64,000 nt of DNA from Brevibacillus sp051967035 (GTDB lineage Bacteria > Bacillota > Bacilli > Brevibacillales > Brevibacillaceae): the NCBI RefSeq assembly GCF_051967035.1, contig NZ_JBQCKK010000002.1, positions 186,001 through 250,000 of the forward strand, in the 5' to 3' direction. Shown one piece after another: positions 1-8,092 of the stretch; position 1 is the stretch's first letter; each line of letters begins with the position of its first letter. The notes below the pieces were generated by a model. That model ran no database searches. It was not told the origin of the DNA and was given only the letters and a program-made list of their open reading frames with translations. Both the position numbers and the translations under genes were made by a program.

Positions 1-312
1 CCCGGCGAGGAGCTGACCGATGATTACGGGACGCTGAACCTGGATGAACCGTTCGATTGTTTGCCGGAGCCCGGTACGAGTCGCTCAAGGGTCATGCCCG
101 ACGATCTGCTTCGCTATTATCGTCAATGGGATGAGATTGCCGCCGCCGCCTTCGAGCGTTTCAATCAAGTTGAACAGCCGCTGCTTCATCTCGTACGACC
201 GAAGCATTTGCAAACCATTCGCGGCATTACCGAGCAGCAGCGGTCCCTCGACTCGATCATTTCGCTGTATTGCCAGCCGCAATCGCAATGGTCAAAAGAG
301 CAGGAGTGGTAG
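1..312 (+). CDS. SET-domain protein, C-terminal end only (partial)
   Basis: The frame is open from the first base and ends at TAG 310-312, so only about 103 C-terminal residues are present. The segment begins PGEELTDDYG, which matches the GEELTxDYG block closing the SET fold of protein-lysine methyltransferases, followed by an acidic stretch, a cysteine and a helical tail (MPDDLLRYYRQWDEI). Bacterial SET proteins of this kind are small stand-alone proteins whose substrates are mostly unknown. The catalytic N-terminal part lies outside the window, so activity cannot be judged. An ATG at 154 exists in frame but is not needed, because the coding frame clearly continues upstream. Confidence 0.7.
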   Translation, partial: PGEELTDDYGTLNLDEPFDCLPEPGTSRSRVMPDDLLRYYRQWDEIAAAAFERFNQVEQPLLHLVRPKHLQTIRGITEQQRSLDSIISLYCQPQSQWSKEQEW

Positions 313-396
313 ACGCAGCGGGCCGGACAACGGCCCGATTTTGTTGAACTCTCGGAGGAGAATCAGTATTATGGAATGTAAAGGTGAAGTGAAAGG

Positions 397-2064
397 TTGA
401 TTTCATTGGAAAACAAGGTAGCGTCATCCAATTTTATCCGCAATATCGTGATTGACGACCTGCAATCAGGCAAGGTCAAGGAAGTCATTACCCGCTTTCC
501 GCCGGAGCCGAACGGGTATCTTCATATTGGACATGCAAAAGCCATCTGCCTGAACTTTGAGCTGGCAAGCGAATTCAATGGCAAAGCCCATCTCCGTTTT
601 GACGATACCAATCCGGTGAAAGAAGACAAGGAGTACGTGGAAGCGATCAAAACAGACGTCAAATGGCTGGGCTTTGAGTGGGACGGGCTGTTTTTTGCAT
701 CGGATTACTTTGAAGAGATGTACCAGCGTGCGGTGCTGTTGATTCAAAAAGGCAAAGCCTACGTGGACGACTTGTCTGCCGAAGAGATACGCAAACTGCG
801 CGGAACGTTGACCGAGCCGGGGGTAGACAGTCCGTACCGCAACCGTTCCGTGGAGGAAAACCTCGACCTGTTCGCACGTATGCGCAACGGGGAGTTCAAG
901 GACGGGGAAAAAGTGCTGCGTGCCAAAATCGACATGGCGTCTCCGAACATCAACATGCGCGATCCGGTTTTGTACCGCATTTCCCATGCGACACACCACA
1001 ACACGGGAGACAAATGGTGCATCTATCCGATGTACGACTACGCGCATCCGTTGGAGGATGCGATTGAAGGCGTGACGCACTCGCTCTGCTCGCTCGAATT
1101 CGAAGACCATCGTCCCCTGTACGACTGGGTGATCCGAGAGTGCGAGATGGAACACGTTCCCCGCCAGTACGAGTTTGCCCGCCTGAACCTGACCAACACG
1201 GTGATGAGCAAACGCAAGCTGAAGCAGCTGGTAGACGAGAACGTCGTTGATGGCTGGGACGATCCGCGCATGCCAACCATTGCAGGATTCCGCCGTCGCG
1301 GCTATACACCGGAAGCGATTCGCACGTTTGCCCGCGAAGTCGGGGTAGCGCGCAGCAACAGTACCGTAGACGCAAAAATGCTGGAGCATTTCATCCGCGA
1401 GGACTTGAAACTGAAAGCACCGCGCACGATGGCTGTTCTGAATCCGCTGAAGGTGGTCATTACGAACTATCCGGAAGGCCAGGTAGAGATGCTCGAAGCG
1501 GAGATCAACCCGGAAAATCCGGAGATGGGCAACCGCCAAATCCCGTTCTCCCGCGAAATCTACATTGAGCAGGACGACTTCATGGAAAATCCGCCGAGCA
1601 AGTATTTCCGCCTGTTTCCGGGAAATGAAGTCCGCCTGAAGCACGCCTACTTCATCAAATGCAACGACGTGGTGAAGGACGCGGATGGCAATATTATCGA
1701 ACTGCACTGCACCTATGACCCGGAGACCAAGAGCGGAAGCGGGTTTACAGGTCGCAAGGTGAAAGGGACCATCCACTGGGTTGAGGCGACCCAGGCTATC
1801 CCTGCGGAGTTCCGTCTGTACGAGCCATTGATTCTGGATGACGAGGACGGGGAAGGAAACTTCCTGGACAAGATCAATCCGAAATCGCTGGAAGTATTGA
1901 ACGGTTTCGTGGAGCCGAACATGAAGGATACGAAGGCGCAGGACAAATACCAATTTTTCCGTCACGGCTATTTCAATGTCGATCCGAAGCATACCACTGC
2001 GGACAAGCTGGTCTTTAACCGGATCGTTTCGCTGAAAAGCTCGTTTGAACTTCCGAAAGCGTAG
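397..2064 (+). CDS. glnS: Glutaminyl-tRNA synthetase
   Basis: Class I aminoacyl-tRNA synthetase that charges tRNA-Gln with glutamine. The HIGH motif (HIGHAKA) is near residue 42 and the KMSKS-type motif (VMSKRKL) near residue 270, followed by the two beta-barrel anticodon-binding domains. The length of 555 residues is close to the 554 of Escherichia coli GlnRS. The start is a TTG. The one at 397 gives MISLENK; an in-frame TTG at 406 sits about 9 nt after GAAAGG and may be the true start. Most Firmicutes lack GlnRS and make Gln-tRNA by the GatCAB transamidation route, so its presence is notable and suggests an old acquisition. It is followed by its own terminator. Confidence 0.95.
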   Translation: MISLENKVASSNFIRNIVIDDLQSGKVKEVITRFPPEPNGYLHIGHAKAICLNFELASEFNGKAHLRFDDTNPVKEDKEYVEAIKTDVKWLGFEWDGLFFASDYFEEMYQRAVLLIQKGKAYVDDLSAEEIRKLRGTLTEPGVDSPYRNRSVEENLDLFARMRNGEFKDGEKVLRAKIDMASPNINMRDPVLYRISHATHHNTGDKWCIYPMYDYAHPLEDAIEGVTHSLCSLEFEDHRPLYDWVIRECEMEHVPRQYEFARLNLTNTVMSKRKLKQLVDENVVDGWDDPRMPTIAGFRRRGYTPEAIRTFAREVGVARSNSTVDAKMLEHFIREDLKLKAPRTMAVLNPLKVVITNYPEGQVEMLEAEINPENPEMGNRQIPFSREIYIEQDDFMENPPSKYFRLFPGNEVRLKHAYFIKCNDVVKDADGNIIELHCTYDPETKSGSGFTGRKVKGTIHWVEATQAIPAEFRLYEPLILDDEDGEGNFLDKINPKSLEVLNGFVEPNMKDTKAQDKYQFFRHGYFNVDPKHTTADKLVFNRIVSLKSSFELPKA

Positions 2065-2090
2065 GAGAAGCAAAGGTTGCGTCAAAAACA

Positions 2091-2136
2091 AAAGCGCTGT
2101 GGCAGCATGGGAACCCGTGTGCGACAGCGCTTTTTC
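2091..2136 (+). terminator. Intrinsic terminator of glnS
   Basis: Stem AAAGCGCTGT (2091-2100) pairs with ACAGCGCTTT (2124-2133) and is followed by a T-run. It lies 27 bp after the glnS stop codon. Confidence 0.8.
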
Positions 2137-2180
2137 CATGAGAAAAAACCGGAGCGTTTCTCATGCGTGTGTGGAAATGA

Positions 2181-2220
2181 AAAAGGACAGTGGCTCCCGA
2201 TTTGCCGCTGTCCTTTTTTC
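2181..2220. terminator. Bidirectional intrinsic terminator
   Basis: Stem AAAAGGACAG (2181-2190) pairs with CTGTCCTTTT (2208-2217). T-runs exist on both strands, so it can end both glnS read-through and the minus-strand gene 2246-2761. Confidence 0.75.
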
Positions 2221-2245
2221 GGTATAGAAAAGAATGAGTGCCCGA

Positions 2246-2761
2246 TTACAGCAATGACTTCACTTCACCTGTGTTCGGATTTACCACGAACCAGCCGTAG
2301 GTGCTGGTGTAGCTGTCTCCGGACTGGAAGTTGTTCACGACGGTTTGGTAGACATGAATCACATAGTGCCCTTTTTCATCATCGTGGTCATATTCGACCA
2401 TGTGCGCGGGAGTGAGGCTGGCGGCGTATTTCTTTTTGACCAGCTCGACCGCCTCCATTTTCGAGTACATTTTGGCAACCGGCAGCTTGCCGATGAAAAT
2501 CGACTTGGTTTTGGCATCGTAAATGACGGGTTTGTTCAAGTTTTCGGCTACGAAGCGGATTGGCACGTAGACGGAGTTTTTGTACAGAATGCCCTGTACA
2601 TCGCTGTTTGGCGATTTTGGTACACCTTCAAAGTAGTAGGTAAACGGCGTTTTTGTGCCTTCTGCCACATCCGGATAGTTCGGAGCCGCAATCGCGATTC
2701 CCGAGAAGAGGGCAGAACCGACGATGATTCCCCCAAAAAATGATTTCAAGTCCCATTTCAT
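2246..2761 (-). CDS. Exported stalk-domain protein (copper amine oxidase N-terminal-like)
   Basis: A 171-residue secreted or anchored protein of unknown function. It starts MKWDLKSFFGG and has a hydrophobic segment ending in AIAAP that looks like a signal peptide or N-terminal anchor. Residues about 50-95 (VQGILYKNSVYVPIRFVAE, then an IYDAKTKSIFIG strand) match the stalk domain common in Paenibacillaceae exported proteins. The C-terminal half may be a PepSY-like fold, since it ends YGWFVVNPNTGEVKSLL, typical of PepSY ends. The ATG at 2761 was chosen because AAAGGGAGAGG lies 8 nt upstream; an upstream start adds a basic, non-signal-like extension. Single gene, divergent from ung. Confidence 0.75.
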   Translation of the reverse strand: MKWDLKSFFGGIIVGSALFSGIAIAAPNYPDVAEGTKTPFTYYFEGVPKSPNSDVQGILYKNSVYVPIRFVAENLNKPVIYDAKTKSIFIGKLPVAKMYSKMEAVELVKKKYAASLTPAHMVEYDHDDEKGHYVIHVYQTVVNNFQSGDSYTSTYGWFVVNPNTGEVKSLL

Positions 2762-2983
2762 GTCGAAAAACCTCTCCCTTTGTCTAAATCTTCCCCGCAC
2801 ACATTATGGCAAAGATGATGGGAAAAATGCTATCAAACGAGGGTAATAGGAAACATAGACTACGGATGGAAGGAAAAGTAGGACTGCGAGGGGCCATCCC
2901 GACTGGGGCAGGAAGAAACGGTGATTCAGACAGGGGGGACTTTGTGGTAAGGTAGAGAAAGAATAGCGGACAAGGTGAGGAAC

Positions 2984-3670
2984 ATGGCAATATTGCGAAA
3001 TGACTGGGCCCCCCTATTGGCGGGAGAATTCGAGAAACCGTACTATTTGAAGCTCCGTCAGATTTTGAAAGAAGAGTATCAGACACGAATCATTTACCCG
3101 GACATGTATCACATTTTTACAGCGCTTCATCTGACAGGCTACGAGCAGACCAAAGTAGTGATTTTGGGACAGGACCCGTATCACGGGCCGGGACAGGCGC
3201 ATGGCCTGAGCTTCTCGGTCAGGCCGGGAATCAAACCGCCGCCGTCGCTTGTCAACATCTACAAGGAACTGCAAAGCGATCTGAATTGCACCATTCCCGA
3301 GCATGGCTACTTGAGCCACTGGGCCAAGCAAGGAGTCATGATGCTGAACGCCGTGCTTACCGTGCGGGCGGGCAGTCCGAATTCGCACAAAGGCATTGGC
3401 TGGGAGATGTTTACCGATCAGATCATTCATCTGTTGAACGAGCGGGAAAAGCCGATGGTGTTCATTCTGTGGGGGAGGCATGCGCAGGAGAAGGCTGCGT
3501 TTATTGATAAAAAGCGGCATTGCATCATCGCTTCGCCTCATCCGAGCCCATTCTCGGCCAATCGCGGCTTTTTTGGCAGTCGTCCGTTCTCCCGGGCGAA
3601 TGCGTTTTTGCGCTCGCAAGGAATGGAAGAGATCGATTGGCAGCTGCCGCTGCACGTACAAGAAGAATAG
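2984..3670 (+). CDS. ung: Uracil-DNA glycosylase, family 1
   Basis: Removes uracil from DNA to start base excision repair. The 228-residue protein carries the water-activating motif GQDPYHGPGQAHG (Asp near residue 63) and the minor-groove loop HPSPFSANRGFFGS (His near 185), both diagnostic of family 1 enzymes. The start ATG at 2984 lies just after AAGGTGAGG; a GTG at 2975 would fall inside that ribosome binding site and is rejected. It is a single gene closed by a hairpin terminator shared with convergent thiN. Confidence 0.96.
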   Translation: MAILRNDWAPLLAGEFEKPYYLKLRQILKEEYQTRIIYPDMYHIFTALHLTGYEQTKVVILGQDPYHGPGQAHGLSFSVRPGIKPPPSLVNIYKELQSDLNCTIPEHGYLSHWAKQGVMMLNAVLTVRAGSPNSHKGIGWEMFTDQIIHLLNEREKPMVFILWGRHAQEKAAFIDKKRHCIIASPHPSPFSANRGFFGSRPFSRANAFLRSQGMEEIDWQLPLHVQEE

Positions 3671-3677
3671 TCGCCCG

Positions 3678-3722
3678 AAAAGGCTCTCGCCGTTAGACGG
3701 TAACGGCGCAGAGCCTTTTTTC
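3678..3722. terminator. Intrinsic terminator between ung and thiN
   Basis: AAGGCTCT with GCCGTTA pairs with TAACGGC and AGAGCCTT, then TTTTTT on the plus strand. The minus strand has CCTTTTC, so convergent use is likely. Confidence 0.8.
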
Positions 3723-3731
3723 GCGTACCGT

Positions 3732-4373
3732 TTAATCCTTGCTTTTGATGACGAGCAGTTGGCCTGTGCCTACGTCAATGGTTCCTGTCTTTTCCGTGAG
3801 CACGTTGCTAATGCCGAGCGTGTCGCCGATGTGCAGCGTGGCGTTTTCCAGCGGATACATGAATCCGCGCAACGTAATGCCGGTGACTTCTGAGGTCAAA
3901 GGCAGCAGGGAGACATGGGCAAAATGGTCCTGCTCGATGCGGCAGTGGCTGTCTACCAGGCGAATCTCGTTTCGTTCGTCGATAATGCAGCAGGAGGTCT
4001 TCTCCAGCAAGGCTTTGCGAAGCAAGTGGACATTGGCGAGCGTATGATCGAATCGCGAGCCAAGCACCCCGAGCAGCACAATGTCTCCAGGCTTTTGCCG
4101 GATGCACCAGTGGAGGGCCATTTCGGTGTCTGTCAAATCCTTGTTCACGGGATCGCAGGAGGAGACGTGCAGGCTGTGGCGTTCGATCTCCGCCATTTCC
4201 TCGGCCGTGACGGAATCGAAATCGCCGATGGACAGGTGCGGTGTGAAGCCGTGGCGAACGAGGAACAGGGCGCCCCGGTCAACGCCGACGAGCCAGTCGT
4301 CTTCGCGAATGTGGCGGATGGCCCAGTCTCCCAGCTTCCCCCCGGCAAATAGTAGGATGCGTGTTGGTTTCAT
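3732..4373 (-). CDS. thiN: Thiamine pyrophosphokinase
   Basis: Transfers pyrophosphate from ATP to thiamine to give the cofactor thiamine diphosphate. The 213-residue protein shows the family signatures: VGVDRGALFL near residue 30, GDFDSV near 50, DLTDTEMAL near 80 and GSRFDHTLAN near 105, followed by the C-terminal thiamine-binding beta-sandwich. It lies 15 bp downstream of the 2Fe-2S gene on the same strand and is probably cotranscribed. In B. subtilis thiN sits elsewhere (near rpe/rpmB), so this context is different. Confidence 0.93.
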   Translation of the reverse strand: MKPTRILLFAGGKLGDWAIRHIREDDWLVGVDRGALFLVRHGFTPHLSIGDFDSVTAEEMAEIERHSLHVSSCDPVNKDLTDTEMALHWCIRQKPGDIVLLGVLGSRFDHTLANVHLLRKALLEKTSCCIIDERNEIRLVDSHCRIEQDHFAHVSLLPLTSEVTGITLRGFMYPLENATLHIGDTLGISNVLTEKTGTIDVGTGQLLVIKSKD

Positions 4374-4388
4374 GCTGCTGTCACCTTT

Positions 4389-4814
4389 TTAATCCGATAT
4401 CGTAGAGCGAAATGTGCTTTGACAAGCGAGGCGATAGCCGGAAGCAAGCTTTTTGCCCAGCTTTTCTCGTTCCGGCCCGGTCGGGGCAGCGAGCAGAGAG
4501 GTGCCTGATACGACGAGAACGCGGCATTTCCCGCAATAGCCCTGCTGGCATTTGTAGGCGAGCGGCTGGCCTTGAGCCAGTGCGGCTTGCAGCAGCGTCT
4601 GACAGGGGGCCTGTTCAATCGAAATCGTATGGTCGTGCTGCTTGACCTCCACCTGTTTGCGCTGGAAAGGAGTCTGCGTGTGGTTCGGAAGCTTGGGAAA
4701 GCTGCCAGCTCGCCTGTTCGTTTCCGGTACATGGACATGCACAGGAGCAGGGACTGGCGTCTGTACGGGAGAGCGTCCGGCGATAAGAGAGCCTACGGTC
4801 AGCTGTTTGCGCAT
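4389..4814 (-). CDS. 2Fe-2S ferredoxin-like protein with Pro/His-rich N-terminus
   Basis: The C-terminal about 80 residues form a plant-type 2Fe-2S domain with the cluster motif CQQGYCGKC (C-x4-C-x2-C) and a fourth cysteine in YRLACQS. The N-terminal about 55 residues are low complexity (VQTPVPAPVHVHVPETN) and not part of the ferredoxin fold. The start MRKQLTVG (ATG at 4814) is preceded by GGGAGG. It heads a two-gene unit with thiN and is divergent from the GNAT gene. The electron partner is not evident from context. Confidence 0.82.
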   Translation of the reverse strand: MRKQLTVGSLIAGRSPVQTPVPAPVHVHVPETNRRAGSFPKLPNHTQTPFQRKQVEVKQHDHTISIEQAPCQTLLQAALAQGQPLAYKCQQGYCGKCRVLVVSGTSLLAAPTGPEREKLGKKLASGYRLACQSTFRSTISD

Positions 4815-4900
4815 AGGAACCTCCCGGGTACGTGATTTTTTCCATTTTACCACGCGAAAAGCAGGCGTGCCAAAGAAAGTGCGCTGACGGACGTAAAAGA

Positions 4901-4929
4901 TTGAATTTTTCGCCTTTTTCAATTAAAAT
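4901..4929 (+). promoter_or_regulatory. Sigma-A promoter for the GNAT gene
   Basis: TTGAAT (4901-4906), 17-bp spacer, TAAAAT (4924-4929), 31 bp before the GTG start at 4961. Confidence 0.65.
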
Positions 4930-4960
4930 TATTTTATCGAAAAGAATGGAAGGTGATGGG

Positions 4961-5869
4961 GTGATTACCATCAAGCGGATGAGCGATTGTACGTTTGCCG
5001 AAGTGACGAAAGCGTGGAATAGAGGGTTTGAAGGGTATTTGATTCCGATCGTCATGACGGAAGAGCGGCTGGTGCAGCGTCTGGGGAACGAGGGCTATGT
5101 CCTGTCGTTGTCGGTGGTCGCGTTTGACGGCACCGAACCGATCGGCCTGGTCGCAAGCGGACTGAGGACGATCGGCGGTCAAAAAGTCGCGTGGAACGGG
5201 GGAACAGGCGTCGCCACCGCCTATCGCAGACAAGGGGTGGGCCGTCAACTGCTTGACCATACGCTTGCGCTGTACCGGGAAGCAGGCGTGGAGATCGCCA
5301 CGCTGGAAGCGATGAGCCAAAACCGCAAAGCGATTGCCTTGTACGAGCAAAAAGGCTATGAAGTGAAAGACCGCCTTTTGTTCTGGCAACGAAGCGGTCC
5401 GCTGCCGGAGCACGCTTTTTCGGCGCCGATCCCTTCGGACTACCGGGTCAGATGTGTACTGGTTCAGGAAGCGGCCACGCTGCCGTTTTACGCGGGAGAG
5501 GTTGCCTGGCAAAACCACTGGCAGAGCTTGTCCGATGCGCAGGCGCTGGTGGTGGAGGACAGCGAAGGACAGGCAGTCGGGTATGCGTTGTACAAACACG
5601 TGCTGAATGCAGCGGGGCGGGTCAGCGCCATCGTGTTGCGCCAATGCGTGGCACAGCCGGAGCGAAGGGATGCCCGCAGCATTGTGAACGTCGCGCTCGC
5701 CCATGTGTACGGGCCGCATGGGCTGGACTGCAAACGATCCACGTTTAATTTGCGCGCCTCCGAGAGGCTGCTGCTCGAAGCGCTGGAAGCGGCGGGCTTC
5801 GGACCGTCGGGAATCGAGCAGGTGTACATGGTCAAGCAGATGGATGCGGCCGAACAAACAGGGCCGTGA
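4961..5869 (+). CDS. GNAT family N-acetyltransferase
   Basis: A 302-residue acetyl-CoA dependent acyltransferase of unknown substrate. The N-terminal domain has the acetyl-CoA loop GVATAYRRQGVGRQLL (R/Q-x-x-G-x-G/A), then ALYEQKGYEVKDRL typical of the end of the GNAT fold. The C-terminal half (from about residue 150) looks like a second, degenerate GNAT domain. The GTG at 4961 follows AAGGTGATGGG; an upstream in-frame ATG at 4946 has no ribosome binding site. It is monocistronic with its own promoter. Confidence 0.82.
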   Translation: MITIKRMSDCTFAEVTKAWNRGFEGYLIPIVMTEERLVQRLGNEGYVLSLSVVAFDGTEPIGLVASGLRTIGGQKVAWNGGTGVATAYRRQGVGRQLLDHTLALYREAGVEIATLEAMSQNRKAIALYEQKGYEVKDRLLFWQRSGPLPEHAFSAPIPSDYRVRCVLVQEAATLPFYAGEVAWQNHWQSLSDAQALVVEDSEGQAVGYALYKHVLNAAGRVSAIVLRQCVAQPERRDARSIVNVALAHVYGPHGLDCKRSTFNLRASERLLLEALEAAGFGPSGIEQVYMVKQMDAAEQTGP

Positions 5870-5887
5870 CCGGGGGCATTTGCCCCT

Positions 5888-6697
5888 TTACTGCTGGCAG
5901 TTGGTGCAGGCAAACACCTTGCGAGACGAAAGCTCGCCTTTTTCAATCGGCTGTCCGCAGCGCAGGCAAGGCTCTCCGCCCCGGTCGTACACCTGGCAGC
6001 GCTCGTCGAATCCACCCGTCAAGCCGTCACCGCGATACAGCGGTTGGTCCATGTAGCCGCCAAAACGGATGGCTTCCGCAAGCACCGTTTGCATGGAGTG
6101 GTACAGTCGGGTCCGTTCCTCGGCCGTGAGCCCGGGAATGCGCCGCGTCGGCAAAATTCTCGCGTGAAAGCAGATTTCGTCGGAGTAGCAGTTGCCGATG
6201 CCTGCGATCCAGTGCTGGTCGACCAAGGTTGTTTTCAGCACGCCGCGTTTTTCCGCGAGCAGCTCAAGAAACCGATTGAGCGTAAAGCCCGGCTCCAGCG
6301 GCTCGGGGCCGAGCGAGGCCATCCTCTCGTCGATCTGGTCGGGGGTCAACAGGTGCAAATAGCCAAGGCGCAGCCCGTGAAAATAAAGGATGCGCTCGCC
6401 AAAGGACAGCGTCACCTGGGCTGTTCGCGCCAGCTTGTCTTCCGCTGTGCCTAGGTAAAGGAAGCCGCCCAGCATGAGGTGCAGCAGCAGGACGTGCCCG
6501 CTTTGCAAATGAAACAACAGATGCTTGGCCCGCCGTTCGATGAGCGTCAGGCGATTGCCCTGTACAGTCTGAACAAACTGCGCCGGGGGTACGTTAATCG
6601 TCTTTTCCCGCTGGACAGTGGCAGCGGTAATGGCAGCGCCGCAGATTTGCTGATGAAGCAGCCCGCGATACGTTTCCATCTCTGGCAATTCCGGCAT
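5888..6697 (-). CDS. Fpg/Nei family DNA glycosylase (MutM paralogue)
   Basis: Bifunctional DNA glycosylase/AP lyase that excises oxidised bases. Mature Pro2-Glu3 (MPELPEMETYRG) are the catalytic residues; RRAKHLLFHL carries the conserved lysine near residue 55; GIGNCYSDEICF is the helix-two-turn-helix; and a C-terminal zinc finger has CLRC and CTNC. The length is 269 residues. The start is set by the required N-terminal proline and by GGAAGGGGAG 7 nt upstream. It is not next to polA, where the housekeeping mutM of Bacilli sits, so it may be a second family member. It converges on the GNAT gene with only 18 bp between the stops. Confidence 0.88.
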   Translation of the reverse strand: MPELPEMETYRGLLHQQICGAAITAATVQREKTINVPPAQFVQTVQGNRLTLIERRAKHLLFHLQSGHVLLLHLMLGGFLYLGTAEDKLARTAQVTLSFGERILYFHGLRLGYLHLLTPDQIDERMASLGPEPLEPGFTLNRFLELLAEKRGVLKTTLVDQHWIAGIGNCYSDEICFHARILPTRRIPGLTAEERTRLYHSMQTVLAEAIRFGGYMDQPLYRGDGLTGGFDERCQVYDRGGEPCLRCGQPIEKGELSSRKVFACTNCQQ

Positions 6698-6766
6698 TGG
6701 CGATTCTCCCCTTCCTGGAAGTGAATGTATTTTCATAGGATTCCCAGTATGGGCAGTCAGCATGCC

Positions 6767-6798
6767 AGACCCGTTCTTTTTTGGCGGCGGGTCTTTTC
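6767..6798 (+). terminator. Terminator-like hairpin without an obvious upstream gene
   Basis: AGACCCG (6767-6773) pairs with CGGGTCT (6788-6794), followed by TTTTCGTCTT. It lies between divergent genes, upstream of the methyltransferase start, so it could attenuate or block read-through. Confidence 0.4.
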
Positions 6799-6896
6799 GT
6801 CTTGTTTTTGCACAAGATTACCAACCCTATTCGTAAATCGGGTAATATAGTATAAGGGTATGCCCCGAAGCAATTTGGACGGACAGGAGATTACAT

Positions 6897-8060
6897 ATGC
6901 AAAAAGTGGAATTGATCGCTACGGCGACTTTTGGATTGGAATCGGTGGTAGCGGAGGAAGTAAAAGCGCTCGGCTACGGCCCGGTTCAGGTGGAAAACGG
7001 AAAGGTGACGTTTTCCGCCGATATTTCTGCGATTCCTCGCACAAATTTGTGGTTACGAACGGCCGACCGCGTGCGTCTCAAGATAGGGGAGTTCAAAGCG
7101 ACGACGTTTGACGAGCTGTTTGAACAGACAAAGGCCCTGCCCTGGGCCGATTGGATTCCCGAGGACGCCACGTTTCCTGTAGAAGGAAAATCGGTCAAAT
7201 CCACCTTGTTCAGCGTGCCGGACTGCCAGGCAATCGTGAAAAAAGCGGTGGTGGAAAGCCTGAAAAAGACGTACAAGCGTGACTGGTTTGAGGAAAAAGG
7301 ACCGCTGTACAAAATCGAAGTGGCGCTGCTCAAGGACGTGGCGACGCTGACGATTGACACTTCGGGACCGGGACTGCACAAGCGGGGCTATCGCGGGCTG
7401 ATTGGTACCGCGCCATTGAAGGAAACGATGGCGGCTGCGATGATTTTGCTGTCCCGCTGGAAGCCGGATCGCGTGTTCATGGACCCGTTCTGCGGCTCCG
7501 GCACGATTCCGATCGAGGCAGCGCTGATCGGGCAGAACATCGCGCCGGGAATGAACCGGGAATTTGTGTCAGAAGCCTGGCCCGTCATTCCGAAGACCGC
7601 TTGGCGGGAAGCGCGCGCCGAGACGCACGATTTGGCCCGCTATGACCAGAAACTGGAAATAATTGGAACTGATGTGGACGATGAAATCCTGAAGGTTGCG
7701 CGCCGCAATGCTGCCGAGGCGGGTGTGGATGAGCTGATTCACTTCCAGCGCATGGATGTGCGCGATGTGCGGACCAAGCGCAAGTACGGCTATCTGATTT
7801 GCAATCCGCCGTACGGAGAGCGTCTGGGCGAGTGGAAGCAGGTCAGCAGGCTGTACGGCGAAATGGGCAAAACGTTTGCTGCCATGGATACGTGGTCGTT
7901 TTATATCATCACGTCGGACGAGCAGTTCGAGGAGCATTTCGGGCGGAAGGCGAGCAAGAAACGCAAGCTCTACAACGGCAACATCAAGGTGGATTACTAT
8001 CAGTTTTTCGGTCCCAAGCCGCCTCGTCAGCCCTTGGTGTCCCCGACCGAAAACATGTAG
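6897..8060 (+). CDS. THUMP-domain RNA methyltransferase (RlmL/YpsC type)
   Basis: Probable S-adenosylmethionine-dependent 23S rRNA guanine-N2 methyltransferase. Residues 1-155 form the ferredoxin-like plus THUMP RNA-binding region. The Rossmann methyltransferase follows, with DPFCGSGTIPIEAAL near residue 200, IIGTDVDDEIL near 260 and the catalytic NPPYGERLGE near 302. The length of 387 residues fits YpsC of B. subtilis, which lacks the second (RlmK) domain of E. coli RlmL. The start ATG at 6897 has AGGAG 10 nt upstream. It is followed closely by the surface-protein gene, which has its own ribosome binding site. Confidence 0.88.
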   Translation: MQKVELIATATFGLESVVAEEVKALGYGPVQVENGKVTFSADISAIPRTNLWLRTADRVRLKIGEFKATTFDELFEQTKALPWADWIPEDATFPVEGKSVKSTLFSVPDCQAIVKKAVVESLKKTYKRDWFEEKGPLYKIEVALLKDVATLTIDTSGPGLHKRGYRGLIGTAPLKETMAAAMILLSRWKPDRVFMDPFCGSGTIPIEAALIGQNIAPGMNREFVSEAWPVIPKTAWREARAETHDLARYDQKLEIIGTDVDDEILKVARRNAAEAGVDELIHFQRMDVRDVRTKRKYGYLICNPPYGERLGEWKQVSRLYGEMGKTFAAMDTWSFYIITSDEQFEEHFGRKASKKRKLYNGNIKVDYYQFFGPKPPRQPLVSPTENM

Positions 8061-8092
8061 CAAAGGGGTATAAAATGGAGGAGAAGTTTGTG

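Noticed and set aside
466..2139. A 557-codon open frame on the minus strand across glnS
   Set aside because: It is the exact antisense of a gene with clear motifs; the product has no recognisable domain and the open frame is explained by biased third-codon positions.
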